Source: Pseudomonas cichorii (GTDB lineage: Bacteria; Pseudomonadota; Gammaproteobacteria; Pseudomonadales; Pseudomonadaceae). From it: DNA of 64,000 bases. The stretch lies in NCBI RefSeq assembly GCF_015471405.1, contig NZ_BLVZ01000008.1, positions 1 through 64,000 on the forward strand. Direction: 5' to 3'. The notes below the pieces were generated by a model. It was given only the letters and a program-made list of their open reading frames with translations, was not told the DNA's origin and ran no database searches. The position numbers and the translations under genes were made by a program. This document shows positions 6,970 through 17,061 of this stretch, piece after piece (positions within the stretch are counted from its first letter, which is position 1; the number at the start of each line of letters is the position of its first letter).

Positions 6970-9258
6970 ATGCCTGATATCCAGCGACTTGTGCTGCCCA
7001 ATGGCTTGAACGTGGTGCTGTGTCATGCGCCACGGCTCAAGCGTTGTGCGGCGTCGCTTCGGGTTGCGGCCGGTAGCCATGATGTTCCCCAGGCGTGGCC
7101 TGGGCTGGCGCACTTTCTGGAGCATCTGTTTTTTCTGGGCACCGAGCGATTCGCTGCCGATCAGAACCTCATGGCATTCGTGCAGCGCCATGGCGGGCAG
7201 ATCAATGCCAGCACTCGCGAACGCACCACTGACTTCTTCTTTGAACTGCCCCCAACAGCATTCGCCCAAGGTCTGGAACGTCTTTGCGATATGCTCGCTC
7301 ACCCGCGTATGGCCATGCCCGATCAGTTGCGCGAACGTGAAGTGCTGCATGCCGAGTTCATTGCCTGGGCTCAGGATGCCAAGGCCCGTCAGCAGATCCA
7401 CCTGCTGGACCCCATCAACCCGCAGCACCCGCTGCGTGGTTTTCATGCAGGCAATCGTTACAGCCTTTCAGTGCCCAACCCGGCCTTTCAGCAGGCGCTT
7501 CAGGGGTTTTATCAGTGTTTCTATCAAGCCGGGCAGATGACCTTATGCCTGAGCGGCCCTCAATCGCTGGCTGAACTGACGGCACTGGCAACAGAGCACG
7601 GCGCAAGCTTTCGGGCAGGTCGCAAAGTCATGCAGCAAAAGCCGCCGCCCTTGATCGACAAACAACCTGATTGTCAGGCGCCAAGCGTGCATCTGCTGTT
7701 TGCCTGCGAAGGCTTACCCGAACATGCAGAAGAGGCTGTCGCATTTTTCTGCCACTGGCTGATGGCGCCACAAACTGGCGGGCTGGTTGCCGAGCTGGCC
7801 GGGCAAGGACTTATCGAGTCGCTCAAGGCTGCGCCTCTTTATCAGTTCGCGGGGCAATTGCTGCTCGATATCGACTGCACGGGAGCAGATCCTCATTCGT
7901 CCAGCACGATAGCCACGCTGTTTTTCGACTGGCTTGCCTTCTTCAAGGTCCACGGGCCTGCCTTGGCTGATGAATACCGCAACCTGCAACAACGGCGTCT
8001 GCAAACCTGTGGTGCGCTGGATCTGGCGCATCATTTCTGCCGCAATGCGCCCGGGCAAGACCTCCTGGCACTGAACGCCGTGCTCGATCAGTTAACGCCG
8101 GAAACCCTGCTCACTGCGCGACCTGTGGATAACCAGCCCTGTGGACAAGTCGAGTGGTGCCTGCCTTCAAGCAACCCTTTCCTGCTGCCCGTAAGCACTG
8201 GCAGCGGTGAAGCGGCATTTTTTCTGCGATGGCAATTGCAGACAGCTCAGCCCCAATTGTGGCGAATACTCAATGGCGGCCTGCAGAACCTGATCGAACA
8301 AGCCAGGCAAGCCGGTGTGGCACTGTCTTTCAGCGCTTACGGCAATTACTGGGAACTCAAACTGACCGGTATTCATGAACCGATGGCGGCCATCGTCGAG
8401 CACGCCCGGCAGTTATTGCAGCACCCGGCCCCACGCCATGTTCAGGCGACTAGTGAGCCCGCGCTGATTCCGATTCGTCAGCTACTCAAAGTGCTTCCCG
8501 ATCATTTCCTGAATAAGGCTCGGGGGCAAATCAGCGATGATATTCAAGCGGTCTGGGCCAGTTCACGCTGGATCAGCTTTGCCAGCGGCCTGCCAGCACA
8601 CAGCCAGTCGCTTTTAAATGCGGCCTTGCTGAATATGCCCGGCACCGCGGATGAGCCATTGCCTGACGCGCCGTCGGCCACACCCGGCAAGCGCTGGCAA
8701 ACGCAATCATCTGGCTCATCGGAAGACGCGGTACTGGTGTTCTGCACCGCACCCGGCTTATCCACCGAAGATGACGCCGTGTGGCGCATGCTCGCACACT
8801 TGATACAGGCACCTTTCTATCAACGCCTGCGGGTCGAGCTGCAACTGGGTTATGCGGTCTTCAGCGGGCTACGCCAGATTGCGGGGCGCAGCGGACTGCT
8901 GTTCGGGGTTCAATCACCGACATGCAGCGCCGGGCAACTTGTTCAGCACATCGAGACATTCATCAATGCGCTGCCAAGCCTGATCCAGAACGCCGATATT
9001 CCAGCGCTGCGTCAGACTCTGGCCGAGCAGTTCGATATGACGGCAATGCCTCATGAACAAACAGCAGAGTTGCTCTGGCAGGCCCGCCTTGCCGGACGTG
9101 ATGGCGACGGCCTTGAAGCCTTGCGGAAAACGCTGTTACATCTGGAAAAACACTCGTTACTCACTGCCGCCGATCAGTTGAAGGATGCCCGCGCAGGGTG
9201 GCTCATCCTGTCCAACCGCCCGGTTCCTGAGGCCTGGCCGGGTAACAGCACTTCATGA
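6970..9258 (+). CDS. pqqF: PqqF, M16-family zinc peptidase for PQQ biosynthesis
   Basis: A 762-residue M16 (insulinase-like) metalloprotease that, in pseudomonads, trims PqqA so that the cross-linked Glu-Tyr can be released for PQQ. The inverted zinc site HFLEH is at residues 48-52, with the third ligand Glu expected in the following helix (LREREVLHAEF, about residue 125). N-terminal catalytic and C-terminal inactive halves are both present, so it is full length. ATG at 6970 is preferred (MPDIQRLVLPNG aligns with family starts) over an in-frame TTG at 6949. It lies 140 bases upstream of pqqA, whose own expression probably has a separate promoter. Confidence 0.92.
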   Translation: MPDIQRLVLPNGLNVVLCHAPRLKRCAASLRVAAGSHDVPQAWPGLAHFLEHLFFLGTERFAADQNLMAFVQRHGGQINASTRERTTDFFFELPPTAFAQGLERLCDMLAHPRMAMPDQLREREVLHAEFIAWAQDAKARQQIHLLDPINPQHPLRGFHAGNRYSLSVPNPAFQQALQGFYQCFYQAGQMTLCLSGPQSLAELTALATEHGASFRAGRKVMQQKPPPLIDKQPDCQAPSVHLLFACEGLPEHAEEAVAFFCHWLMAPQTGGLVAELAGQGLIESLKAAPLYQFAGQLLLDIDCTGADPHSSSTIATLFFDWLAFFKVHGPALADEYRNLQQRRLQTCGALDLAHHFCRNAPGQDLLALNAVLDQLTPETLLTARPVDNQPCGQVEWCLPSSNPFLLPVSTGSGEAAFFLRWQLQTAQPQLWRILNGGLQNLIEQARQAGVALSFSAYGNYWELKLTGIHEPMAAIVEHARQLLQHPAPRHVQATSEPALIPIRQLLKVLPDHFLNKARGQISDDIQAVWASSRWISFASGLPAHSQSLLNAALLNMPGTADEPLPDAPSATPGKRWQTQSSGSSEDAVLVFCTAPGLSTEDDAVWRMLAHLIQAPFYQRLRVELQLGYAVFSGLRQIAGRSGLLFGVQSPTCSAGQLVQHIETFINALPSLIQNADIPALRQTLAEQFDMTAMPHEQTAELLWQARLAGRDGDGLEALRKTLLHLEKHSLLTAADQLKDARAGWLILSNRPVPEAWPGNSTS

Positions 9259-9398
9259 CAGGCATCTTTCATGTAATTCCCGCCCTGCCAAATGGCTAAA
9301 TTGAGTAAGATAGCTTCCTAAGCATCTGAACGTATGCACATGCGAACGCACTAAGATGTAGTCACCAACCGCTGCAATCATTCTGAAGGAGCTCTCCC

Positions 9399-9470
9399 AT
9401 GTGGACCAAACCTGCTTACACTGATCTGCGTATCGGCTTTGAAGTCACCATGTACTTCGCAAGCCGTTGA
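9399..9470 (+). CDS. pqqA: PqqA, PQQ precursor peptide
   Basis: A 23-residue peptide beginning MWTKPAYTDLRIG and carrying the diagnostic Glu15-Val-Thr-Met-Tyr19, the two residues that PqqE joins and that become the PQQ backbone. AAGGAGCT lies 8-15 bases before the ATG, a very strong ribosome site. A terminator-like hairpin follows the stop, separating this highly needed peptide from the enzyme genes. Confidence 0.98.
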   Translation: MWTKPAYTDLRIGFEVTMYFASR

Positions 9471-9485
9471 TAGTCATGCGGTGCA

Positions 9486-9512
9486 AAGCCTCGGTTCGCC
9501 GGGGCTTTTTTT
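9486..9512 (+). terminator. attenuating terminator between pqqA and pqqB
   Basis: Stem AGCCTCGG / CCGGGGCT (one G-T pair) with a TTCG tetraloop, followed by seven T residues. It lies 16 bases after pqqA and 55 before pqqB, so partial read-through would give more pqqA than pqqBCDE transcript. Confidence 0.85.
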
Positions 9513-9566
9513 ATTGGCCGGGCCATTTTTATTTCAGCGTTTCAGGTCACGCGGTATGGAGCTGAT

Positions 9567-10478
9567 ATGTACATCCAGATTCTAGGTTCCGCTGCTGGCG
9601 GTGGTTTCCCCCAGTGGAACTGCAATTGCGTCAATTGCGCAGGTTTTCGTGATGGCAGCCTTAACGCCAAGGCGCGCACCCAATCTTCCATCGCGGTCTC
9701 CGACGATGGCGTCAACTGGGTCCTGTGCAACGCATCGCCGGACATTCGGGCACAACTTCAAGGTTTCGCGCCGATGCAACCGGGCCGGGCACTGCGCGAT
9801 ACCGGCATCAGCGCCATCGTGTTGATGGACAGCCAGATCGATCACACGACCGGCCTGCTCAGCCTGCGCGAAGGTTGTCCGCATCAGGTCTGGTGTACCG
9901 ATATGGTCCATGAAGACCTGAGCACGGGCTTCCCGCTATTTGAAATGCTCAAGCACTGGAATGGCGGCCTGACCTGGAACCGTATCGAGTTGCAAGGCAG
10001 CTTCGTCATTCCGGCCTGCCCGAACCTGCGTTTCACGCCGTTCCCGCTGCGCAGCGCTGCACCGCCGTACTCGCCGCACCGCTTCGACCCGCATCCTGGC
10101 GACAACATCGGCCTGATCGTCGAAGACCTGAGGACCAGCGGCAAACTGTTCTACGCACCTGGTCTGGGCAAGGTCGATGAGTCGCTGCTGGAAAAGATGC
10201 ACGCGGCCGATTGCCTGCTGGTAGACGGTACATTGTGGGACGACGATGAAATGCAGCGCCGCGGCGTCGGCACCCGTACCGGCCGGGAAATGGGCCATCT
10301 GGCCCAGAACGGTCCCGGCGGCATGCTGGAAGTACTTGAAGGTTTTCCCGACCAGCGCAAGGTGCTTATCCACATCAACAACACCAACCCAATCCTCGAC
10401 GAAGACTCACCGGAACGCGCCGAACTGGTTCGCCGCAATGTCGAAGTAGCCTATGACGGCATGAGTATCGAACTTTAG
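9567..10478 (+). CDS. pqqB: PqqB, metallo-beta-lactamase-fold PQQ biosynthesis enzyme
   Basis: A 303-residue protein of the metallo-beta-lactamase fold. Published work assigns PqqB an iron-dependent hydroxylation of the tyrosine ring before PqqC acts; older texts called it a PQQ carrier. The N-terminal [20 protein letters not shown] motif and the metal-site-like segment [12 protein letters not shown] are typical. Ribosome site GGAGCTGAT precedes the ATG. Followed by pqqC after 8 bases. Confidence 0.95.
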   Translation: MYIQILGSAAGGGFPQWNCNCVNCAGFRDGSLNAKARTQSSIAVSDDGVNWVLCNASPDIRAQLQGFAPMQPGRALRDTGISAIVLMDSQIDHTTGLLSLREGCPHQVWCTDMVHEDLSTGFPLFEMLKHWNGGLTWNRIELQGSFVIPACPNLRFTPFPLRSAAPPYSPHRFDPHPGDNIGLIVEDLRTSGKLFYAPGLGKVDESLLEKMHAADCLLVDGTLWDDDEMQRRGVGTRTGREMGHLAQNGPGGMLEVLEGFPDQRKVLIHINNTNPILDEDSPERAELVRRNVEVAYDGMSIEL

Positions 10479-10486
10479 GAGCCAAG

Positions 10487-11239
10487 ATGAGCGAAGCTGC
10501 GCTGTCCCGTGCCGAATTTGAACAAGCCCTGCGCGCCAAAGGCGCCTACTACCATATTCATCACCCGTTCCACGTGGCGATGTATGAAGGCCGGGCGACT
10601 CGCGAACAGATTCAGGGCTGGGTCGCCAACCGCTTCTACTATCAGGTGAATATCCCGCTCAAGGATGCCGCGATTCTGGCCAACTGCCCGGACCGCGAGA
10701 TCCGCCGCGAGTGGATTCAGCGCCTGCTCGACCACGACGGCGCGCCCGGTGAAGATGGCGGTATCGAAGCCTGGCTGCGTCTGGGCGAGGCCGTGGGGCT
10801 GGACCCGGACCAGTTGCGCTCGCAGGAGCTGGTGCTGCCGGGGGTTCGCTTCGCGGTGGATGCCTACGTGAACTTCGCCCGCCGCGCCAATTGGCAGGAA
10901 GCGGCCAGCAGTTCATTGACCGAACTTTTCGCGCCGCAGATTCACCAGTCGCGCCTGGACACCTGGCCGCAGCATTATCCGTGGATCGATCCGGCAGGCT
11001 ATGAGTACTTTCGCACTCGCCTCGGTCAGGCACGTCGCGATGTGGAACATGGATTGGCGATTACACTTGAGTACTACACCACCCATGAAGGCCAGCAACG
11101 CATGCTGGAAATTCTACAGTTCAAACTCGACATATTGTGGAGCATGCTGGACGCCATGAGCATGGCGTACGAGTTGCACCGCCCGCCTTATCACAGCGTC
11201 ACCAACAAGAACGTATGGCATAAGGGAATCAGCCTATGA
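10487..11239 (+). CDS. pqqC: PqqC, pyrroloquinoline-quinone synthase
   Basis: A 250-residue cofactorless oxidase with a heme-oxygenase-like helical fold that performs the last ring closure and eight-electron oxidation to PQQ. Family segments [15 protein letters not shown] and [11 protein letters not shown] at the N terminus and [14 protein letters not shown] near the C terminus contain the active-site His, Tyr and Arg residues. Length is normal. AGGAGCC lies just before the ATG, and the stop overlaps pqqD (ATGA). Confidence 0.95.
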   Translation: MSEAALSRAEFEQALRAKGAYYHIHHPFHVAMYEGRATREQIQGWVANRFYYQVNIPLKDAAILANCPDREIRREWIQRLLDHDGAPGEDGGIEAWLRLGEAVGLDPDQLRSQELVLPGVRFAVDAYVNFARRANWQEAASSSLTELFAPQIHQSRLDTWPQHYPWIDPAGYEYFRTRLGQARRDVEHGLAITLEYYTTHEGQQRMLEILQFKLDILWSMLDAMSMAYELHRPPYHSVTNKNVWHKGISL

Positions 11240-11511
11240 GATTCGATCGAGAGTTAGTCCCCACCTGGCGTCAGGGTTATCGCTTCCAGTACGAAGAGGC
11301 GCAGAAGTGCCATGTACTGCTGTACCCCGAAGGCATGATCCAGTTGAATGAAAGTGCGGGCTTGATAGGCGCTTTGGTGGACGGGCAGCGCAATGTGGCG
11401 CAGATCATCGCATCGCTGCAGGAACGCTTCCCGAACATTCCAGAGCTGGGCACCGATGTCGAAGACTTCATGAGCGTCGCTCATAAAGAAAGTTGGATCG
11501 ACCTTGGCTGA
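11236..11511 (+). CDS. pqqD: PqqD, PqqA-binding peptide chaperone
   Basis: A 91-residue RiPP recognition element that binds PqqA and presents it to the radical SAM enzyme PqqE. The sequence [31 protein letters not shown] carries the winged-helix-like RRE core. It overlaps pqqC by 4 bases and pqqE by 8, so the three are translated as a coupled set. It is a separate gene here, not fused to pqqC or pqqE as in some methylotrophs. Confidence 0.95.
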   Translation: MRFDRELVPTWRQGYRFQYEEAQKCHVLLYPEGMIQLNESAGLIGALVDGQRNVAQIIASLQERFPNIPELGTDVEDFMSVAHKESWIDLG

Positions 11512-12661
11512 GACAGAACAGAGCGTGATCATTCCGCCAACGCCACCTGTCGGGCTACCGCTGTGGCTGCTGGCGGAGTTGACCTATCGCTGCCCGTTGC
11601 AATGCCCGTATTGCTCCAACCCGCTGGATTTTGCCAAACAAGGCCAGGAGTTGAGCACCGAGCAGTGGTTCACGGTGATGCAACAGGCACGACAGATGGG
11701 CGCGGCCCAGATCGGCTTTTCCGGCGGAGAGCCGCTGGTGCGCCAGGATCTGGCCGTGCTTATCGCCGAAGCCCGACGGTTGGGCTATTACACCAACCTG
11801 ATTACCTCGGGGATCGGCCTCACCGAACAGAAAATCATCGATTTCAAGAAAGCGGGCCTGGACCATATCCAGATCAGCTTCCAGGCCAGCGACGAGCAGG
11901 TGAACAACATGCTCGCCGGCTCGAAAAAGGCCTTCGCACAAAAACTGGAAATGGCCCGTGCGGTGAAAAAACACGGCTACCCCATGGTGCTGAACTTCGT
12001 CACCCACCGGCACAATATCGACCGGATCGACAAGATCATCGAGCTTTGCCTGGCACTGGAAGCCGACTTCGTGGAGCTGGCGACCTGTCAGTTCTATGGC
12101 TGGGCGCACCTGAACCGCGTAGGCCTGCTGCCGACCAAGGATCAACTGGTTCGCGCAGAAGCCATCACCAACCAGTACCGGGAAAAGCTGGCAGCCGAAA
12201 AACATCCGTGCAAGCTCATCTTCGTCACGCCTGACTACTACGAAGAACGCCCCAAGGCCTGCATGAACGGTTGGGGCAAGCTGTTCCTGACCGTGACCCC
12301 GGACGGCACCGCACTGCCCTGCCATGGCGCGCGTCAATTGCCGGTCCAGTTTCCCAACGTGCGCGACCACAGCATGCAACACATCTGGTACGACTCGTTC
12401 GGCTTCAATCGCTTTCGCGGTTACGAGTGGATGCCCGAGCCTTGCCGGTCCTGCGACGAGAAGGAAAAGGACTTCGGCGGCTGCCGTTGCCAGGCTTTCA
12501 TGCTGACGGGCGATGCAGCCAATGCCGATCCGGTATGCAGTAAATCCCCGCATCACAAGCTGATTACCCAGGCTCGCGACGAAGCTGAAACAGCGACAAA
12601 AACCATCGAGCAGTTGGCCTTTCGCAATGAACGAAACTCACGCCTCATCGCAAAATCCTGA
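11504..12661 (+). CDS. pqqE: PqqE, radical SAM/SPASM enzyme cross-linking PqqA
   Basis: A 385-residue radical SAM enzyme forming the Glu-Tyr carbon-carbon bond in PqqA. The SAM cluster motif CPLQCPYC (C-x3-C-x2-C) is near residue 32, followed by the glycine-rich SAM-binding FSGGEPL. The C-terminal SPASM domain carries the expected Cys residues ([24 protein letters not shown], and a last Cys near VCSKSP) for auxiliary Fe-S clusters. The start is uncertain: a TTG at 11504 overlaps pqqD, and a GTG at 11525 is in frame seven codons later; neither changes a motif. Confidence 0.93.
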   Translation: MAETEQSVIIPPTPPVGLPLWLLAELTYRCPLQCPYCSNPLDFAKQGQELSTEQWFTVMQQARQMGAAQIGFSGGEPLVRQDLAVLIAEARRLGYYTNLITSGIGLTEQKIIDFKKAGLDHIQISFQASDEQVNNMLAGSKKAFAQKLEMARAVKKHGYPMVLNFVTHRHNIDRIDKIIELCLALEADFVELATCQFYGWAHLNRVGLLPTKDQLVRAEAITNQYREKLAAEKHPCKLIFVTPDYYEERPKACMNGWGKLFLTVTPDGTALPCHGARQLPVQFPNVRDHSMQHIWYDSFGFNRFRGYEWMPEPCRSCDEKEKDFGGCRCQAFMLTGDAANADPVCSKSPHHKLITQARDEAETATKTIEQLAFRNERNSRLIAKS

Positions 12662-14453
12662 TCTGTTCAGCGCCTCCCAGGCCGTTGCTGCAGGTGTCGA
12701 CTTCGCCGAACTGGCCGCAAGCGCGGCCGGCCTGTTCTGGAGCGAATTTCGCCCACAGGATGCGGCCAGTCGTATCTGGCACTGGTCCGAAGGCCATGCC
12801 CGCTGCCTGACGCCCGACGGTTTCAGCGTCCGCAGTCGGGTGTACGAATACGGTGGAGGGGCATTCTGTATTGCCGACGATGCCGTCGTATTCGTCAATG
12901 AACGCGATCAACAGCTCTACCGGCAAGCACTGGACGCCAGCGCGCCCTTGCAGTTGACCCATGGCGACAAACGCTATGGAGCGGTGCGTTTCGCTGCCGG
13001 ACAGATTCTTGCGGTCGAGGAAGATCATGCGATCCATCGTCTGGTGGCGATTGATCTGGCTGACGGAAAGCGCCATCTGCTGGCCGAAGGTGCGGACTTC
13101 TACTCATCCCCCACTCTCGGCCCGGACGGGCAGCGACTGGCCTGGATTGAATGGCAACGCCCACATCAGCCCTGGACCAGTACGATGTTGATGTGTGCCG
13201 AACGGTTGAGCGATGGCTCCTGGTCGGCGGCGCGCTGCGTGGCAGGCGATAGTCCTGAGCAGGAATCGCTGCAACAACCTCAGTTCGATGCCCTGGGGCG
13301 TTTGTGCTGTCTGACGGATCGTGATGGTTTCTGGCAACCATGGGGCGAAACGCCTTCAGGCTTTGCGCCTTTTCCGGCCGCTGCTGCCGACCACTCACCA
13401 GCCCCCTGGCAACTGGGCGGTTGTACCTGGCTGCCAGTAGACAGCGGCTACCTTGCCAGTTGGTCCCAAGACGGCTTTGGCGTACTGGGCCTGCGTCACC
13501 CGAACGGTTCGGTCGAAGACTTCAGCGGTAATTACACCCGGTTTCGCAGCCTGGCCATTGATGAGCAATTCATCTATTGCATCGCGGCATCGGCAATCAG
13601 CCCCTCAGCGATACTGGCCATTTCGCGCCAGGACCGCAGCATGAAGGTGCTGGCAGGCGGTGTATCGCCATTGCCGCCCGAACACATCAGCTTGCCGCAA
13701 TCCTTGTGCTACGCCAGTGGCGGGGCCGAAGCGTATGGCTACTTCTATCCGGCCATGGACGACACCGAAAAGCCGCCACTGGTGGTATTTATCCATGGCG
13801 GCCCCACCTCGGCCTGTTACCCGGTGCTGGACCCTCGCATTCAATACTGGACTCAACGCGGTTTCGCCGTCGCCGACCTCAACTATCGGGGCAGCACAGG
13901 CTATGGCCGCGACTATCGACAAAGCCTGCATTTGAACTGGGGTGTCGCGGATGTGGAGGACGCCTGCGCAGTCGTTGCGCATCTGGCGCAGCGAGGCTTG
14001 ATCGACAAGGATCGGGCATTCATTCGTGGAGGAAGTTCGGGCGGCTATACGACGCTCTGCGCGCTGGCCTTCCACAAGGTCTTCCGTGCCGGGGCAAGCC
14101 TTTATGGCGTAAGCGACCCTATCGCCCTGGGCAAGGCGACTCACAAGTTCGAGGGTGATTATCTGGACTGGCTGATTGGCGACCCGGTCGAGGATATCGA
14201 ACGCTATCAGGCCAGAACCCCTGTTCTACATGCCCAGCGCATCAGTGTGCCGGTCATTTTCTTTCAGGGAGAACTGGATGCGGTCGTGGTGCCTGAACAG
14301 ACCCGCTCCATGCTCAAGGCCCTGCTGGACAATGGCATCCCGGCCAAGGCGCATTTCTACCCCGACGAACGCCATGGCTTTCGCAAAGCCGAGAACCTGG
14401 CTGATGCGCTGGAGGCTGAATGGCGGTTCTATCGGGATGTACTCCGCGAATGA
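12627..14453 (+). CDS. S9-family prolyl-oligopeptidase-type peptidase in the pqq operon
   Basis: A 608-residue serine peptidase of family S9 (acylaminoacyl-peptidase/prolyl oligopeptidase type): an N-terminal beta-propeller-like region (about 1-350) and a C-terminal alpha/beta hydrolase. Catalytic residues are visible: Ser471 in GGSSGGY, the Asp in QGELDAVV, and the His in DERHGF. No signal peptide is seen, so it acts in the cytoplasm. It overlaps the end of pqqE by 35 bases and has only a weak ribosome site, implying coupling to pqqE. Similar genes downstream of pqqE in fluorescent pseudomonads have been given names such as pqqG or pqqM, and a role in PqqA processing or recycling is proposed, not settled. 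Confidence 0.88.
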   Translation: MNETHASSQNPDLFSASQAVAAGVDFAELAASAAGLFWSEFRPQDAASRIWHWSEGHARCLTPDGFSVRSRVYEYGGGAFCIADDAVVFVNERDQQLYRQALDASAPLQLTHGDKRYGAVRFAAGQILAVEEDHAIHRLVAIDLADGKRHLLAEGADFYSSPTLGPDGQRLAWIEWQRPHQPWTSTMLMCAERLSDGSWSAARCVAGDSPEQESLQQPQFDALGRLCCLTDRDGFWQPWGETPSGFAPFPAAAADHSPAPWQLGGCTWLPVDSGYLASWSQDGFGVLGLRHPNGSVEDFSGNYTRFRSLAIDEQFIYCIAASAISPSAILAISRQDRSMKVLAGGVSPLPPEHISLPQSLCYASGGAEAYGYFYPAMDDTEKPPLVVFIHGGPTSACYPVLDPRIQYWTQRGFAVADLNYRGSTGYGRDYRQSLHLNWGVADVEDACAVVAHLAQRGLIDKDRAFIRGGSSGGYTTLCALAFHKVFRAGASLYGVSDPIALGKATHKFEGDYLDWLIGDPVEDIERYQARTPVLHAQRISVPVIFFQGELDAVVVPEQTRSMLKALLDNGIPAKAHFYPDERHGFRKAENLADALEAEWRFYRDVLRE

Positions 14454-14463
14454 ATCCATTGCT

Positions 14464-14551
14464 ATGGGAGCGAATTCATTCGCGAAGGCTCGTAGACCTG
14501 AAGAGGATCTATCGCTTCAGATGACGCCTCGCGAATGAATTCGCTCCTACG
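14464..14551. repeat. REP inverted pair, family B
   Basis: Two inverted copies of the GGAGCGAATTCATTCGCGAA unit with about 35 bases between them, located between the S9 peptidase and the Pmp3-like gene. The long hairpin could separate the two convergent transcripts. Confidence 0.85.
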
Positions 14552-14575
14552 GAAACGCCATTTAACGAATGGAAA

Positions 14576-14737
14576 TCACTTACGAGTGGCGATGATGTAC
14601 ACCGCATGCACGATGCCCGGAATATAACCCAGCAGCGTCAACAGGATGTTCAGCCAGAAGGCACCACCGAAACCGACTTGCAGGAACACGCCCAGTGGTG
14701 GCAGCAGAATAGCGAAGATGATGCGAATGATGTCCAT
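14576..14737 (-). CDS. Pmp3/YqaE family small membrane protein
   Basis: A 53-residue proteolipid-like peptide of the Pmp3/YqaE (UPF0057) family. Two hydrophobic helices are clear: residues about 5-24, containing the signature AILLPPLGVFL, and about 30-50 with LLTLLGYIPGIVHAVYII, ending in the usual short positive tail (TRK). Members are induced by salt, cold or membrane stress and affect membrane potential in yeast and plants; the bacterial role is unclear. The ATG at 14737 follows AGGAGCTTG. Confidence 0.93.
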   Translation of the reverse strand: MDIIRIIFAILLPPLGVFLQVGFGGAFWLNILLTLLGYIPGIVHAVYIIATRK

Positions 14738-15060
14738 GGGCAAGCTCCTGATTAGATGACCTTTTACAGGCCTGGTAGCTAATCGACCCTGGGCATCGAC
14801 AAGGGTTCCACGGGATCTGGCACACAGCCATTATAAAAATCGCAGGAACAAAGAAAACCCCGCCTAAGCGGGGCTTTCCAGACTGTTTCCCTGATATCCC
14901 TTTCGCCCCGCCATCCTGGCAGGAATCCCTTCGTGTCCCTGTTATGTCTTGTTGCGCATCCTGCGCTACGTCCATGGATTTAGAGTAACTTTGGATCCAT
15001 TCTTATGGAAGAGGCAAAAAGCCAACACAACACGTAAGCAAATGCTTACAGACTACGACT
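14738..15060. other. intergenic region, about 320 bases
   Basis: Holds the minus-strand terminator at 14854-14877 and, just beyond it, a perfect TATAAT -10 box on the minus strand (plus-strand 14830-14835) that probably drives the Pmp3-like gene; the matching -35 is weak and overlaps the terminator. The remainder (14880-15060) shows no coding sequence or repeat that I can see. Confidence 0.5.
14854..14877 (-). terminator. terminator of acyl-CoA dehydrogenase gene
   Basis: Stem CCCCGC/GCGGGG with loop CTAA; on the minus strand it is followed by TTTTCTTT. It lies about 185 bases beyond the end of the acyl-CoA dehydrogenase gene at 15061. Confidence 0.75.
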
Positions 15061-16839
15061 TCAAAATTGTGACGCATCCATCAGGAACAATGATTCGCTG
15101 CCTGCGCGCACGCTGGCATTGAGGGAGTGGATACGCGGCAGCAAGCGAGCGAAGTAGAAACGTGCGGTGCCTAGCTTGCTGGCGTAGAAGTCTTCCTGCC
15201 CTTCCTTGCCCAGAGCAGCCTTGGCCATTCTGGCCCACATGTAGGCATAGGCGGTGTAACCGAACAGGTGCAGATACTCCACCGAAGCTGCGCCGATCTC
15301 ATTGGGGTTGGCTCGCGAGCGGTCAAGCACCCAGCGAGTGAGTTCATTCAGCATATCCAGCGCTGCGCCCAAGGGCCTGGTGAACTCGGCAAGCGAGCTA
15401 TCGGCACCGCTGATGAATGCCTGCACTTCGTCGGCGAACAACTGATAGAACGCGCCGTTCGACCCGACAATCTTGCGGCCCACCAGATCCAGAGCCTGAA
15501 TGCCATTGGTGCCTTCGTAGATCTGGGTGATGCGCACATCACGCACCAGCTGCTCCTGGCCCCATTCACGGATGTAACCATGGCCACCGAATACTTGCTG
15601 GCCGTGAACCGTGGTTTCCAGGCCGATATCGGTCAGGAAGGCCTTGGCGACCGGAGTAAGCAGCGCGACCAGATCATCGGCGCGCTGACGGGCGGTATCG
15701 TCTTCGCTGAACTTGGCGATATCCAGTTGCAGGGCGACATAGCTGGAGAAAGCCCGGCCACCTTCGTTGAAGGCTTTCATCGTCAGCAACATGCGGCGCA
15801 CGTCCGGGTGAACAATGATCGGGTCAGCCACCTTGTCCTTGTTCTGCGCACCGGTCGGCGCACGGCTTTGCAGACGATCACGCGCATATTCCACAGCGTT
15901 CTGATAAGAGCGCACGCCGGAAGCAAGCCCCTGTATGCCAACACCCAGACGCTCGTAGTTCATCATGGTGAACATGGCCGCCAGGCCTTTATTGGGCTCG
16001 CCGATCAGATAGCCGACGGCATCATCGAAGTTCATCACGCAGGTGGCCGAAGCCTGGATACCCATCTTGTGCTCGATGGAGCCGCAACTGACCGTATTGC
16101 GCTCACCCAGGCTGCCATCCTCGTTGACCATGAACTTGGGCACCAGGAACAGCGAAATACCTTTAGGGCCTGCTGGCGCATCGGGCAGCTTGGCGAGGAC
16201 CAGATGAATGATGTTCTCGGTCAGGTCGTGCTCGCCACCGGTGATGAACACTTTGCTGCCGGTAATCTTGTAGGAATTGTCTGCCTGAGGAACGGCCTTG
16301 GTGCGGATGATGCCAAGGTCGGTACCGGCATGGGCTTCGGTCAGGCACATCGAGCCGCACCAGGTACCTGCATACATGTTCGGCAGGTAAATCGCCTTGA
16401 GCTCTTCGGTCGCGTGAGTATTGATCGATACACAGGCGCCTGTGGTCAGCATCGGGTACAGGCCGAACGCCAGGCTGCCGGAGTTGAGCATTTCCTCGAC
16501 CTGCGCCGACACCACCTTGGGCATGCCCATGCCGCCAAAATCCGGGTTACCGCCAACGCCCACCCAACCGCCTTCGGCGTAGGTCCGATAGGCTTCAGGG
16601 AAACCTGCAGGCGTGGTGACGACAGTGTCCTTCCAGTGGCAGCCCTCTTCGTCGCCATTACGGCTGAGCGGGGCAATAGTTTTGCTGCAGACCTTGCTCG
16701 CTTCTTCGAGGATCGCATCGACCGTCTCGACATCGACAGTTTCTGCAAGCGCCGGCAATTGAGCCCAGAGTCTGGAAACCTCGAACACTTCATTGAGGAC
16801 GAAACGCATATCGCGCAACGGCGCTTTGTAGTCAGCCAT
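15061..16839 (-). CDS. acyl-CoA dehydrogenase (592 aa, DmdC/FadE type)
   Basis: A 592-residue FAD-dependent acyl-CoA dehydrogenase of the long subgroup that carries an N-terminal extension and a C-terminal extra domain (like 3-methylmercaptopropionyl-CoA dehydrogenase DmdC). It introduces the trans-2 double bond of beta-oxidation and passes electrons to ETF. Visible: MADYKAPLRDMRFVLNE start, FAD/substrate segment MCLTEAHAGTDLG, and the catalytic Glu in IYEGTNGIQ. In P. aeruginosa similar enzymes next to the bio genes (PA0506-PA0508) include the fatty-acyl-CoA dehydrogenases FadE1/FadE2. Chain-length preference cannot be read from the sequence. The ATG at 16839 is chosen by family alignment. 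Confidence 0.9.
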   Translation of the reverse strand: MADYKAPLRDMRFVLNEVFEVSRLWAQLPALAETVDVETVDAILEEASKVCSKTIAPLSRNGDEEGCHWKDTVVTTPAGFPEAYRTYAEGGWVGVGGNPDFGGMGMPKVVSAQVEEMLNSGSLAFGLYPMLTTGACVSINTHATEELKAIYLPNMYAGTWCGSMCLTEAHAGTDLGIIRTKAVPQADNSYKITGSKVFITGGEHDLTENIIHLVLAKLPDAPAGPKGISLFLVPKFMVNEDGSLGERNTVSCGSIEHKMGIQASATCVMNFDDAVGYLIGEPNKGLAAMFTMMNYERLGVGIQGLASGVRSYQNAVEYARDRLQSRAPTGAQNKDKVADPIIVHPDVRRMLLTMKAFNEGGRAFSSYVALQLDIAKFSEDDTARQRADDLVALLTPVAKAFLTDIGLETTVHGQQVFGGHGYIREWGQEQLVRDVRITQIYEGTNGIQALDLVGRKIVGSNGAFYQLFADEVQAFISGADSSLAEFTRPLGAALDMLNELTRWVLDRSRANPNEIGAASVEYLHLFGYTAYAYMWARMAKAALGKEGQEDFYASKLGTARFYFARLLPRIHSLNASVRAGSESLFLMDASQF

Positions 16840-16932
16840 GGCAAACCTCACAAGCAGGGAGCAAGAAAACCTGAAAGAAGATCCAGACACGCTACGTGCC
16901 CGAATCAGGTGGCAATGTCCAAGAGTCTAACC

Positions 16933-16953
16933 GAACAACGTTTCAGAGACATA
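16933..16953 (-). promoter_or_regulatory. candidate PsrA-type site and -10 box of the 592-aa dehydrogenase
   Basis: On the minus strand a TATGTC -10-like box (16948-16953) is followed by GAAAC-GTT-GTTCG, one mismatch from the PsrA consensus (G/C)AAAC-N2-4-GTTT(G/C). The arrangement mirrors that at the paralogous gene (20501-20544). A second dyad, GGTCA-N5-TGACC, lies immediately upstream at 16955-16969. Confidence 0.4.
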
Positions 16954-17015
16954 GGGTCATGGTGTGACCAAAATACAAATTAAAGTCACAAACATATTCG
17001 ACAGACGAAACGACA

Positions 17016-17040
17016 CGGCGCTGCATGACAGGCAGCGCCG
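17016..17040 (-). terminator. hairpin after the diguanylate cyclase gene
   Basis: Nine-base stem CGGCGCTGC/GCAGCGCCG with a 7-base loop, 21 bases beyond the stop at 17062. The T tract that follows on the minus strand is poor, so termination may be partial. Confidence 0.55.
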
Positions 17041-17061
17041 TTCAATGACAGCAATTCCACT

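Noticed and set aside
15268..16983. Long (571-codon) frame antisense to the acyl-CoA dehydrogenase
   Set aside because: Shadow frame of a GC-rich gene; its His/Gln/Arg-rich product has no recognisable motif. Similar shadows opposite asmA, ahcY, glcB and the 601-aa dehydrogenase were rejected for the same reason.
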